A DNA stretch of 64,000 bases, from assembly GCF_001855565.1 (NCBI RefSeq), contig NZ_MKCR01000035.1:56895-120894 (forward strand), given 5' to 3'. Under the pieces are notes generated by a model. The model did no database searches, was not told the origin of the DNA, and saw only the letters and a list, made by a program, of their open reading frames with translations. Below are positions 56,099 through 64,000 of the stretch, one piece after another (within the stretch, counting starts at the first letter, position 1; each line of letters opens with the position of its first letter). The stretch comes from Chromobacterium amazonense (GTDB taxonomy: Bacteria > Pseudomonadota > Gammaproteobacteria > Burkholderiales > Chromobacteriaceae). The position numbers and the translations under genes were made by a program.

Positions 56099-57559
56099 TC
56101 AGGCGATATTGGCGGCGATGCTGCTGAGCACGGCGCCGGTCTTGTTCTGGGCTTCCGAACCGGCTGCCAGGGCCTTGCCGGCGCCGTCCATCAGATTGCC
56201 GATGTCTTCCTTGGCCCGTTTTTTCAGCTTTTCGAACTCGTCGAGCATGAACTGCATGAAGTTGCTTTCCGCCATCAGTTGCTGCACGACTTTTTGCAGC
56301 TCGGCGCGCTCCTTGGCGATTTCGCCCTGGAAGACGCCGTTGGCGCCTTGCAGGCTGGCGCGCGTCACGGCCTTGGCGGTGTTGGCGGCGCTCATCAGGC
56401 TGGCGTGGACCGCGGCTTTCACCACTTCGCGCTGCACCTCCTTGACCACTGACTTCGTCAACTCCTTGGCCGTGGTTTCGGCGCCGGTCTTGAGGGCCTT
56501 TTCCGCCACGGTTTCCACGGCGCGGGCCACCATCTGTTCTATGGCCTGTTTGCTGAAGGCTTCCAGCAAGTGGCCCTGGCCCAGGAAGCGGGTAGTCTGC
56601 TCCGCGATGTTCTTGGCGATTTGCTCCGAGACTTCCGCCGCCACATCGGAGGCCACCTGTTTGGCGACATCCTTGATGACTTCCTGCGCCACTTCCTTGC
56701 CGGCCGCGCCGCTGGTCTGCTTGATGGTGTTTTCCAGCAGCTCGCCGGCGCCTTTCTCCATGGCGGTTTCGGTGGCTTTGGCCATGGACTTGGCGGCCAT
56801 GACGCCGCGGCCCACGCTGATGATGTCCACCATCATCCCGGCGATTTCAAAGCCCAGCTGGATCTTGCCGGCGATGTCGGCCACTTCTTTCCACTTTGCT
56901 GCGGCGTCGCCGTCTGAAACCAGGGCCATGGTTTCGGCAAATGCCTTGACCAGGCCGGAGCAGCCGGCCGCCAAATCCATGGCACCGCCGGCCACGTCGC
57001 CGACGATGATCTTGGCGACGCCGCTGATCACCTCGGCCACCGAGACGATCCAGTCGACGATGGCGGAGAAGATGCCGGCTTTTTGCGCCTTGTTCTGGTC
57101 CTCTATCGCTTTGTCTATCTGTTTGCGCAGGTCCTCGTTCTGGCGCAGGCGCAGGTTTTCCGCGCCCTGGGTGCGGATTTCCAAAGCCAGCGACTTGAGG
57201 TCGGCGTTGTCGCCCAGCGATTTCACGCCCAGCAGGGCGGCGGCCAGGCTCATCGCCTCCATCGGCGTGCGTTCCAGCTGCGCCAGCGTGATGGGCTTGC
57301 CGTCCACGCGCGGGCCGAAGGCGTCCAGAATCCGGTTGAGCGCGCCTTCGGCCAGGCGCAGCGTTACCGACTCTCGCGGGCGCGGCGGCGATTGGAAAGC
57401 ATGCTCCTGGCCGCGTTGTTGGTCGCGCGGGCCAGGGGCGGCGAGCGGGTCCAGCGCGCCCGCGCCTACCCGGCCGGCGTTGCCGGCTGGCGGGGCGTCT
57501 TCCGTGCGCCGGGCATCCCCCAGGCCGGCTGGGGAGAAGTTGTCGATGATGGTGTTCAT
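56099..57559 (-). CDS. sseC: Type III translocator, SseC/YopB-like major pore protein
   Basis: A 486-residue translocator. A disordered N-terminus is followed by coiled coil, two hydrophobic hairpin segments (about 155-200, IVDWIVSVAEVISGVAKIIV, and about 225-245), then long amphipathic helices, the layout of SseC (484 residues) and YopB. I start at 57559, after AGGAGG, overlapping the chaperone stop as ATGA; a longer upstream frame is a shadow. It would insert into the host membrane. Confidence 0.88.
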   Translation of the reverse strand: MNTIIDNFSPAGLGDARRTEDAPPAGNAGRVGAGALDPLAAPGPRDQQRGQEHAFQSPPRPRESVTLRLAEGALNRILDAFGPRVDGKPITLAQLERTPMEAMSLAAALLGVKSLGDNADLKSLALEIRTQGAENLRLRQNEDLRKQIDKAIEDQNKAQKAGIFSAIVDWIVSVAEVISGVAKIIVGDVAGGAMDLAAGCSGLVKAFAETMALVSDGDAAAKWKEVADIAGKIQLGFEIAGMMVDIISVGRGVMAAKSMAKATETAMEKGAGELLENTIKQTSGAAGKEVAQEVIKDVAKQVASDVAAEVSEQIAKNIAEQTTRFLGQGHLLEAFSKQAIEQMVARAVETVAEKALKTGAETTAKELTKSVVKEVQREVVKAAVHASLMSAANTAKAVTRASLQGANGVFQGEIAKERAELQKVVQQLMAESNFMQFMLDEFEKLKKRAKEDIGNLMDGAGKALAAGSEAQNKTGAVLSSIAANIA

Positions 57560-58023
57560 GCGTGTTCCTCCTGAGGGAGAAGGGCGGCCTGGCGCAGGAC
57601 CTCGGCCTTGATCGCGGCGTGTTCCGGTTTGCTGGCGCACCACTTGAGCGCGGCGGCGAAGGCTTTGCCCGCCTGCTCGGGGTGGCCGGCCAGCTGGTGG
57701 CTGAGTCCGGCCAGATAGGCCGGGCGCGGGTCATCCAGCCGCAACAGCCCGGCTTGCCCGAAACTGAACACGGCTTCCTCGTGTTCCGACAGGCGCTGGC
57801 AGGCGAGGCCCAAGGCCAGCCAGTAGTCGAATTGCCAGTGCGACAGTCGGGCCAGCATCAGGTAGAAACGCTTGGCCCCCGCATAGTCGCCTGCGTCGAA
57901 CAACTGGCAGGCATAGGAATAGACGCTGTCCAGATCGGCCGGGTCCAGATTGACCAGCGCCTGCAGCGTGCCGCCTTGATTGAAGAAGTCGCGCACGGTA
58001 TCGAGGTCGTCTTGCTCGGTCAT
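57556..58023 (-). CDS. sscA: Type III chaperone for the translocators (SscA/SycD-like)
   Basis: A 155-residue TPR chaperone of the SycD/LcrH class. It has DLDSVYSYACQLFDAGDYAG and FDYWLALGLACQRLSEHEEA, the concave TPR pair that binds translocators. Length equals that of SscA (157). It directly precedes and overlaps the SseC-like gene, its probable client. Confidence 0.88.
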   Translation of the reverse strand: MTEQDDLDTVRDFFNQGGTLQALVNLDPADLDSVYSYACQLFDAGDYAGAKRFYLMLARLSHWQFDYWLALGLACQRLSEHEEAVFSFGQAGLLRLDDPRPAYLAGLSHQLAGHPEQAGKAFAAALKWCASKPEHAAIKAEVLRQAALLPQEEHA

Positions 58024-58042
58024 GTCCTTCTCCTTGTTGGCA

Positions 58043-58840
58043 TTAGCGGATGTTTTGCGAGATGGACTTGTTCATCTCGGCCAATAGCGACTGCATGCTG
58101 TTGATCAGGCTGACGCAGACGTTGTAGGACTGCATGGTTTTCTGGATTTGCAGCTGGGCCTGGGTGACGAAGTCGGAGCAGCGGCCGGAGTCCGTTTCCA
58201 GCGCGCCCTTGATTTCATTGAGCTGGCCCTTGTCCAAACCGCCGGAGGATTCGGCCAGCACGTCGGCGATATGCTGCATGTGCTCGCGGCTGATGTTCTG
58301 GTAGCTGCGCTGACCCACTTCCGGCAATCCCCAGATGTAGTCGGCGCATTTCTGGCCATCCACCTTGATGCCGTGCTCGTCCATATAGCTGACCACGTCT
58401 TGCCAGCTGTCCGAGCGCATGCCCTCCGGGCCGGCCTGGGCGATTTTCTCGCGCAGCTTGTCCAGAAACGGCAGCGCTGGGTTATTCGCCTTCAAGTAGT
58501 CGTCGATGGATTTGCCGCCCACCGCGATGTTGTGATCCTTCAGGTACTGGATCACTTCCGGCGGCAGCGGCGCCTTGTCGCCGGCATTGGCCAATTGGGA
58601 AAGAATGGCGTCCACCTGGTTGGCGGCTTGCTGAGAGTCGCGCGCGCGGTCGGCCTTGGCGCTCATCTGGTCGTATTTGCCTTGGGCAAGGTCGGAGAAC
58701 AAGCTCATGAACTTGTACAGCACCGAAATGCCCTGCGACATGATGGAATCGCCCTGGCCGGCCTTGCGGTCGACATAGGCGCCGTAGTCGGGGTTGGCGG
58801 AAACCCCCCCGATTCCGGCGAAGCTGCTTGCTATGCTCAT
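58043..58840 (-). CDS. Second EspA/SseB-like translocon filament protein (long form)
   Basis: A 265-residue EspA/SseB-family protein. Residues 20-75 are almost the same as in the neighbouring SseB-like protein, and the last 60 residues likewise, ending in a coiled-coil region for filament assembly. The middle carries about 65 extra residues with no match in the shorter protein (for example SDSWQDVVSYMDEHGIKVDG). It lies 19 bp before the chaperone gene. It may be an alternative filament or tip subunit. Confidence 0.82.
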   Translation of the reverse strand: MSIASSFAGIGGVSANPDYGAYVDRKAGQGDSIMSQGISVLYKFMSLFSDLAQGKYDQMSAKADRARDSQQAANQVDAILSQLANAGDKAPLPPEVIQYLKDHNIAVGGKSIDDYLKANNPALPFLDKLREKIAQAGPEGMRSDSWQDVVSYMDEHGIKVDGQKCADYIWGLPEVGQRSYQNISREHMQHIADVLAESSGGLDKGQLNEIKGALETDSGRCSDFVTQAQLQIQKTMQSYNVCVSLINSMQSLLAEMNKSISQNIR

Positions 58841-58851
58841 GGCGCGCGTCC

Positions 58852-59460
58852 TTAGCGGATGTTCTGGGCGATGGACTTGTTCATTTCGGCCAGCAGGGAC
58901 TGCATGCTGTTGATCAGGCTGACGCAGACGTTGTAGGACTGCATGGTTTTCTGGATTTGCAGCTGGGCCTGGGTGACGAAGTCGGAGCAGCGGCCGGAGT
59001 CGGTTTCCAGCGCGCCCTTGATCACGTCCAGCTGGCCTTTGTTCAGGCCGGTGGCGTTGCCTTGGTCGTCGAATTTGCAACCTATGCTTTTGAGGTAGTC
59101 GTCGATGCTGCCGCTTGTGTTCTTGCCGTCGTTCTGCACCGTGACGCTGATGTTGTGGCTTCTCAGGTAGTCGATGACTTCCTTGGGCAGGCTGCCTGTG
59201 CTGCCCGCATCTTTCAGTTGGGCAATGATGGAGTCCACCTGGTTGGCGGCTTGTTGGGAATCGCGCGCGCGGTCGGCCTTGGCGCTCATCTGGTCATACT
59301 TGCCCTGGGCGAGGTCCGAGAACAAGGTCATGAACTTGTACAGCACCGAGATGCCCTGCGACATGATGGAGTCGCCTTGGCCGGCTTTGTTGTCGACGTA
59401 GTTGTTGTAGTCCTGGTTGACGATGGGCGAACTGCTGGCGAAGTTGGTGGCGAATGTCAT
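58852..59460 (-). CDS. sseB: Type III translocon filament protein, SseB/EspA-like
   Basis: A 202-residue protein of the EspA/SseB family, which forms the sheath between needle and translocon pore. It is helical with a C-terminal coiled coil (TQAQLQIQKTMQSYNVCVSL, then LLAEMNKSIAQNIR). Start ATG 59460 follows AGGAG. It is the second gene of the operon, as sseB is in SPI-2 (SseB 196 residues), and is followed by a longer paralog. Confidence 0.86.
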   Translation of the reverse strand: MTFATNFASSSPIVNQDYNNYVDNKAGQGDSIMSQGISVLYKFMTLFSDLAQGKYDQMSAKADRARDSQQAANQVDSIIAQLKDAGSTGSLPKEVIDYLRSHNISVTVQNDGKNTSGSIDDYLKSIGCKFDDQGNATGLNKGQLDVIKGALETDSGRCSDFVTQAQLQIQKTMQSYNVCVSLINSMQSLLAEMNKSIAQNIR

Positions 59461-59480
59461 GATGAATTTCTCCTGAATGG

Positions 59481-59831
59481 TCAGATGAAGTTGCGGCCCA
59501 GCATCGGGCCTGCCTTGCGGGCGGCGGCGGGCTTGTCTGTTCCGCCGCTTCCCGCTTGCTTGAGCGATGCCTCAAGCGATTTGAAATTGCCCTGCAGGCT
59601 CTCCACGCACTGGGACAGCCGTTGATTGAGTGGGGCCAGTTCGCCTTGCATGGCGCGCGACAGGCGCTCCAGCCGCTGGCGAGCCTGGGCATCCTGCGGC
59701 GCGCGTTGTTTGAGCGCGGCGATTTCCTGCTGCAGAAGCTGAAAAGCCTGTAATTGCTCGCCTAGTCCTTGCTGGCGTTTCTGCAGGTCTTGCATCAGGT
59801 GTTGCAGCGGCTGAATAGCGGTTTGGCTCAT
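59481..59831 (-). CDS. sseA: SseA-like coiled-coil type III chaperone
   Basis: A 116-residue, almost wholly helical protein with heptad-like repeats over about residues 5-90 and a short glycine-rich tail. Size, charge and first position in the operon match SseA (108 residues), the chaperone of SseB and SseD. Direct similarity is hard to judge. GGGAG precedes the ATG. An IS element ends 54 bp upstream of the start. Confidence 0.65.
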   Translation of the reverse strand: MSQTAIQPLQHLMQDLQKRQQGLGEQLQAFQLLQQEIAALKQRAPQDAQARQRLERLSRAMQGELAPLNQRLSQCVESLQGNFKSLEASLKQAGSGGTDKPAAARKAGPMLGRNFI

Positions 59832-59885
59832 CGTTTATTTCTCCCTTTATTGGGTAGGTTTGCCGAATGCTAGGCCGGTCTTTAG

Positions 59886-61048
59886 GGAAGGTCTGAACAA
59901 CCTGCCACGCAAACAGAAATGCAATTTCTCGCGGGGCTTCGGTTGCATTTCACCCACCAATTCCAGATCGCCCGCCATGAGGATGACCGGGTGCTTCCGG
60001 TCATCCGGCCTTTTAACTCGCCGCCAGCAAGGCCTTTCGCGCCAGCCAGATGTTGGCCAGCCCAAACAGCGTCATCAGTTGCGCGGTGTTCTTCTTCAAA
60101 CCGCGGTAGCGTGTTTTCAGGTAGCCAAACTGCTGCTTGATGACCCGAAACGGATGCTCCACTTTGGCCCGAATCTTGGCTTTGACCATTTCGCCCAGCT
60201 GGATCTGCCGGTCGTCGGCTGAATCGGTCAGCGCTTTGCGCTGGCCGGGCCTCATCGCAATCCACCAACGCACCGCTCGCGATTGGTGTTCGGCTCGCTT
60301 GTGCACGCCAGCAAAGCCGGCGTCGCCAAACACATCGATTTCCTCGCCGTGCAACAACTGATCGACCATCGTGACATCCGCCACATTGGCGGGGGTGCCG
60401 CCACGTGATGCACCAAGCCGGACTGGGCGTCGACGCCGATATGGGCCTTCATGCCGAAGTACCACTGATTGCCCTTCTTGGTTTGATGCATGTCCGGATC
60501 GCGCTCGCCCTGAGCGTTTTTTGGTGGAGCTGGGCGCGTGGATCAGGGTGGCATCGACGATGGTGCCTTGCTTCAACATCAGCCCTTTGTCGCAGAGATG
60601 CTGGTGGATGGCGGTAAACAGAGCGTGGGTCAGCTGGTGCTTTTCCAGCAGATGGCGGAAGTTCAGCAGGGTGGTTTCGTCCGGGACGGCGTCCAGGGAG
60701 AGGCGGCGAACTGGCGCATGGAGCGATCTCGTACAGGCTTTCTTCCATGGCGGGATCGGACAGGCTGTACCAGTGCTGCAGGCAGTAGACGGCGCAGCAT
60801 GGCGGACAACGGGTAGGGGCGGGCGACCGTTGCCAGGCTTGGGATACACTGGATCGATGACGGCTTCGAGCTGCGCCCAGGCCATGACCTGATCCATCTC
60901 TGTTCAGAAAGATTTCGCGGCGGGTGCGCTTCTTCTTAGCGGCGAGTTCGAGATCGGTGAAGGTCATCTGCTGTCGCATGCTGGCGTCCTGGATCTGACT
61001 GAGGGGGAGTCAGTTTACGGGAAGATTGGAGACTTGTTCAGACCTTCC
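59886..61048 (-). mobile_element. IS5-family insertion sequence, left copy
   Basis: 1163 bp with terminal inverted repeats GGAAGGTCTGAACAA / TTGTTCAGACCTTCC. Both ends are flanked by TTAG (59882-59885 and 61049-61052), a 4-bp target duplication of the YTAR type used by the IS5 group. It carries one transposase frame on the minus strand, pointing toward the translocon operon, and ends 54 bp before the sseA ATG. Insertion seems to lie in the operon's promoter region. Confidence 0.92.
60013..60979 (-). pseudogene. IS5-family transposase, frameshifted (left copy)
   Basis: The DDE transposase starts [20 protein letters not shown] at 60979. It then runs out of frame in several places: an extra A near 60905, extra C bases near 60797 and 60820, and a shift near 60520-60400. 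Catalytic blocks can still be read: [25 protein letters not shown] and KVEHPFRVIKQQFG, giving D, D and E. With the right copy as guide, an intact protein of about 320 residues can be rebuilt. Confidence 0.85.
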
Positions 61049-61182
61049 TTAGGCTTAACTTTCGAAAAGCGGCGCTTTCTTTGGTGTTTTGTCGGCATGA
61101 TTTTCATGCGTTTCGGTATTCATTTTTATCCGTCAAATACGGAGGCGGGTAAGGTGAATACCTGAAATGGCGACGCTGAAAA

Positions 61183-61279
61183 GGAAGCGCAATGCGAGCC
61201 AAGCGTTGAAATTCCAACCGCCACATGAAAAAGCCGCAGAGAGCCGAGCAATATAAAACTGCAGCAAATAGCGCCCCCA
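61183..61279 (+). other. Unique spacer at the palindrome centre
   Basis: About 97 bp between the arms with no counterpart elsewhere in the window. A 63-codon minus-strand frame crosses it but spans arm sequence with indels and is not credible. The flanks on both sides still match each other up to a GACGCTGAAAA boundary. Confidence 0.8.
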
Positions 61280-61400
61280 TTTTCAGCGTCGCCATGTCAG
61301 GTATTCACCTTATGACGTATTTACGATAAAATGAATACCGAAACGCATGAAAATCATGCCACAAAAACAAAGAAAGGCCGCTTTTCGAAAGTTAACCCTA

Positions 61401-62559
61401 GGAAGGTCTGAACAAGTCTCCAATCTTCCCGTAAACTGACTCCCCCTCAGTCAGATCCAGGACGCCAGCATGCGACAGCAGATGACCTTCACCGATCTCG
61501 AACTCGCCGCTAAGAAGAAGCGCACCCGCGCGAAATCTTTCTGACAGAGATGGATCAGGTCATGCCTTGGGCGCAGCTCGAAGCCGTCATCGATCCAGTG
61601 TATCCCAAGCCTGGCAACGGTCGCCGCCCTACCCGTTGTCCGCCATGCTGCGCGTCTACTGCCTGCAGCACTGGTACAGCCTGTCCGATCCCGCCATGGA
61701 AGAAAGCCTGTACGAGATCGCCTCCATGCGCCAGTTCGCCGGCCTCTCCCTGGACGCCGTCCCGGACGAAACCACCCTGCTGAACTTCCGCCATCTGCTG
61801 GAAAAGCACCAGCTGACCCACGCTCTGTTTACCGCATCCACCAGCATCTCTGCGACAAAGGGCTGATGTTGAAGCAAGGCACCATCGTCGATGCCACCCT
61901 GATCCACGCGCCCAGCTCCACCAAAAACGCTCAGGGCGAGCGCGATCCGGACATGCATCAAACCAAGAAGGGCAATCAGTGGTACTTCGGCATGAAGGCC
62001 CATATCGGCGTCGACGCCCAGTCCGGCTTGGTGCATCACGTGGCCGGCACCCCCGCCAATGTGGCGGATGTCACGATGGTCGATCAGTTGTTGCACGGCG
62101 AGGAAATCGATGTGTTTGGCGACGCCGGCTTTGCTGGCGTGCACAAGCGAGCCGAACACCAATCGCGAGCGGTGCGTTGGTGGATTGCGATGAGGCCCGG
62201 CCAGCGCAAAGCGCTGACCGATTCAGCCGACGACCGGCAGATCCAGCTGGGCGAAATGGTCAAAGCCAAGATTCGGGCCAAAGTGGAGCATCCGTTTCGG
62301 GTCATCAAGCAGCAGTTTGGCTACCTGAAAACACGCTACCGCGGTTTGAAGAAGAACACCGCGCAACTGATGACGCTGTTTGGGCTGGCCAACATCTGGC
62401 TGGCGCGAAAGGCCTTGCTGGCGGCGAGTTAAAAGGCCGGATGACCGGAAGCACCCGGTCATCCTCATGGCGGGCGATCTGGAATTGGTGGGTGAAATGC
62501 AACCGAAGCCCCGCGAGAAATTGCATTTCTGTTTGCGTGGCAGGTTGTTCAGACCTTCC
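61401..62559 (+). mobile_element. IS5-family insertion sequence, right (mirrored) copy
   Basis: 1159 bp, the reverse-complement copy of the left element with the same terminal repeats. The flank after it is CTAA as expected from the left copy; the flank before it reads CCTA where CCTAA is expected, a one-base loss. It therefore copied together with its flanks and is not an independent insertion. Confidence 0.9.
61470..62432 (+). pseudogene. IS5-family transposase, frameshifted (right copy)
   Basis: Starts at 61470 with the same N-terminus but loses bases near 61530, 61625 and 61835, splitting it into at least three frames. From 61866 on it is in frame to the stop (189 codons) and holds the intact DDE blocks. 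Its breaks fall at other places than those of the left copy. Confidence 0.85.
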
Positions 62560-62613
62560 CTAAAGACCGGCCTAGCATTCGGCAAACCTACCCAATAAAG
62601 GGAAAAATAAACG

Positions 62614-62964
62614 ATGAGCCAAACCGCTATTCAGCCGCTGCAACACCTGATGCAAGACCTGCAGAAACGCCAGCAAGGACTAGGCGAGCAATTACAGGCT
62701 TTTCAGCTTCTGCAGCAGGAAATCGCCGCGCTCAAACAACGCGCGCCGCAGGATGCCCAGGCTCGCCAGCGGCTGGAGCGCCTGTCGCGCGCCATGCAAG
62801 GCGAACTGGCCCCACTCAATCAACGGCTGTCCCAGTGCGTGGAGAGCCTGCAGGGCAATTTCAAATCGCTTGAGGCATCGCTCAAGCAAGCGGGAAGCGG
62901 CGGAACAGACAAGCCCGCCGCCGCCCGCAAGGCAGGCCCGATGCTGGGCCGCAACTTCATCTGA
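62614..62964 (+). CDS. SseA-like chaperone, mirrored copy
   Basis: Encodes the same 116 residues as the gene at 59481-59831. The ribosome site has changed from GGGAGAAAT to GGGAAAAAT. If the right arm is an artefact, this gene does not exist as a second copy. Confidence 0.7.
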   Translation: MSQTAIQPLQHLMQDLQKRQQGLGEQLQAFQLLQQEIAALKQRAPQDAQARQRLERLSRAMQGELAPLNQRLSQCVESLQGNFKSLEASLKQAGSGGTDKPAAARKAGPMLGRNFI

Positions 62965-62983
62965 CCATTCAGAGAAATTCATC

Positions 62984-63590
62984 ATGACATTCGCCACCAA
63001 CTTCGCCAGCAGTTCGCCCATCGTCAACCAGGACTACAACAACTACGTCGACAACAAAGCCGGCCAAGGCGACTCCATCATGTCGCAGGGCATCTCGGTG
63101 CTGTACAAGTTCATGACCTTGTTCTCGGACCTCGCCCAGGGCAAGTATGACCAGATGAGCGCCAAGGCCGACCGCGCGCGCGATTCCCAACAAGCCGCCA
63201 ACCAGGTGGACTCCATCATTGCCCAACTGAAAGATGCGGGCAGCACAGGCAGCCTGCCCAAGGAAGTCATCGACTACCTGAGAAGCCACAACATCAGCGT
63301 CACGGTGCAGAACGACGGCAAAACACAAGCGGCAGCATCGACGACTACCTCAAAAGCATAGGTTGCAAATTCGACGACCAAGGCAACGCCACCGGCCTGA
63401 ACAAAGGCCAGCTGGACGTGATCAAGGCGCGCTGGAAACCGACTCCGGCCGCTGCTCCGACTTCGTCACCCAGGCCCAGCTGCAAATCCAGAAAACCATG
63501 CAGTCCTACAACGTCTGCGTCAGCCTGATCAACAGCATGCAGTCCCTGCTGGCCGAAATGAACAAGTCCATCGCCCAGAACATCCGCTAA
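62984..63590 (+). pseudogene. SseB/EspA-like gene, mirrored and frameshifted copy
   Basis: Matches 58852-59460 in reverse. A lost G near 63321 shifts the frame and gives a stop at 63361 after 125 residues; a second lost G near 63426 follows. The C-terminal coiled coil can be read in another frame up to 63590. The ribosome site also lost one G (AGGAG to AGAG). Confidence 0.85.
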
Positions 63591-63601
63591 GGACGCGCGC
63601 C

Positions 63602-64000
63602 ATGAGCATAGCAAGCAGCTTCGCCGGAATCGGGGGGTTTCCGCCAACCCCGACTACGGCGCCTATGTCGACCGCAAGGCCGGCCAGGGCGATTCCATCA
63701 TGTCGCAGGGCATTTCGGTGCTGTACAAGTTCATGAGCTTGTTCTCCGACCTTGCCCAAGGCAAATACGACCAGATGAGCGCCAAGGCCGACCGCGCGCG
63801 CGACTCTCAGCAAGCCGCCAACCAGGTGGACGCCATTCTTTCCCAATTGGCCAATGCCGGCGACAAGGCGCCGCTGCCGCCGGAAGTGATCCAGTACCTG
63901 AAGGATCACAACATCGCGGTGGGCGGCAAATCCATCGACGACTACTTGAAGGCGAATAACCCAGCGCTGCCGTTTCTGGACAAGCTGCGCGAGAAAATCG
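63602..64000 (+). pseudogene. Long EspA-like gene, mirrored and frameshifted copy (cut by window)
   Basis: Matches the start of the gene at 58043-58840 in reverse. A G run of seven is six here (about 63632-63637), which breaks the frame after about 12 codons; the remaining sequence reads in frame with the left gene's protein but without its start. It runs past the window end. Confidence 0.85.

Larger units (their letters stand above)
58441..61182 (+). repeat. Left arm of giant imperfect palindrome
   Basis: This 2.74-kb stretch reappears as its reverse complement at 61280-64000 (2.72 kb, cut by the window end). Coordinates of matched features add up to about 122445 throughout, for example the two sseA starts (59831 and 62614) and the transposase stops (60013 and 62432). 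The left arm holds intact sseA, sseB and the start of the long EspA-like gene. Confidence 0.95.
61280..64000 (-). repeat. Right arm of giant imperfect palindrome
   Basis: Reverse complement of 58441-61182 and continuing past the window end. It differs by substitutions and many single-base losses, mostly in homopolymers, for example a 7-G run reduced to 6 near 63631. These break two genes that are intact in the left arm. Confidence 0.95.

Noticed and set aside
61104..61295. A 63-codon minus-strand frame across the palindrome spacer
   Set aside because: It crosses from the unique spacer into arm sequence that differs by indels between arms, and has no family features.

Overview
The window looks like a chromosomal segment of a Chromobacterium-type betaproteobacterium (Neisseriales). 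It is GC-rich and tightly packed, with many ATGA or TGATG stop/start overlaps. It carries free-living housekeeping genes (rne, rluC, dapB, fur, aat/bpt, pyrD) beside a sulfate assimilation locus, a full C-P lyase locus and a Salmonella SPI-2-like type III secretion translocon operon. The species call is an inference from gene content and order.

Layout. 0-4 kb: prkA (cut by the window edge), a YeaH/YhbH gene and spoVR, a stress-linked trio. 4-16 kb: a small unknown gene, a FecCD-type transporter pair behind bamE-dapB, then divergent fur, aat, bpt; a run on the minus strand follows with a SlyB-like lipoprotein, pyrD, a nitroreductase, motD, sppA, a Rieske protein, a HAD phosphatase and rluC. 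16-21.7 kb: rne behind a long leader, tRNA-Asn, a PAP2 phosphatase and a cysteine desulfidase. 21.7-27 kb: sulfate uptake (sbp, cysT, cysW, cysA) with cysB. 27-28.7 kb: a degenerate EAL protein, a tiny lipoprotein and a GNAT enzyme. 28.8-37.5 kb: the C-P lyase operon phnGHIJKLM with a PhnZ-like HD gene, and the opposing phnF, DUF1045, phnN. 37.5-43.7 kb: a chemoreceptor, a diguanylate cyclase and a hybrid histidine kinase. 44-48 kb: a 2-aminoethylphosphonate-type ABC transporter (phnS, phnT, fused permease). 48.2-51.5 kb: an unusual class A penicillin-binding protein. 52.2-59.8 kb: the translocon operon on the minus strand, colinear with SPI-2 sseA-sseB-sscA-sseC-sseD-sseE-sscB-sseF, but with two SseB/EspA-like genes and an inserted GNAT gene.

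From 58441 to the window end the sequence is a giant imperfect palindrome. The start of the translocon operon and an IS5-family element upstream of it are repeated in reverse complement from 61280 onward, around a unique spacer of about 97 bp. The right-hand copy carries many single-base deletions, mostly in homopolymers, that break genes intact on the left. This looks more like a fold-back or assembly artefact in low-accuracy sequence than a functional duplication, but that must be tested.

How the genes work together: phnSTUV probably imports 2-aminoethylphosphonate, phnGHIJKLMN breaks C-P bonds, and a shared operator-like sequence (ACGTATAGAC core) in front of both phnG and phnS suggests joint control by PhnF. 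The most novel sequence-level signal is a pair of intergenic elements (25639-25744 and 35388-35467). They share single-stranded motifs while their stems differ but stay paired, as expected of a structured repeat family.
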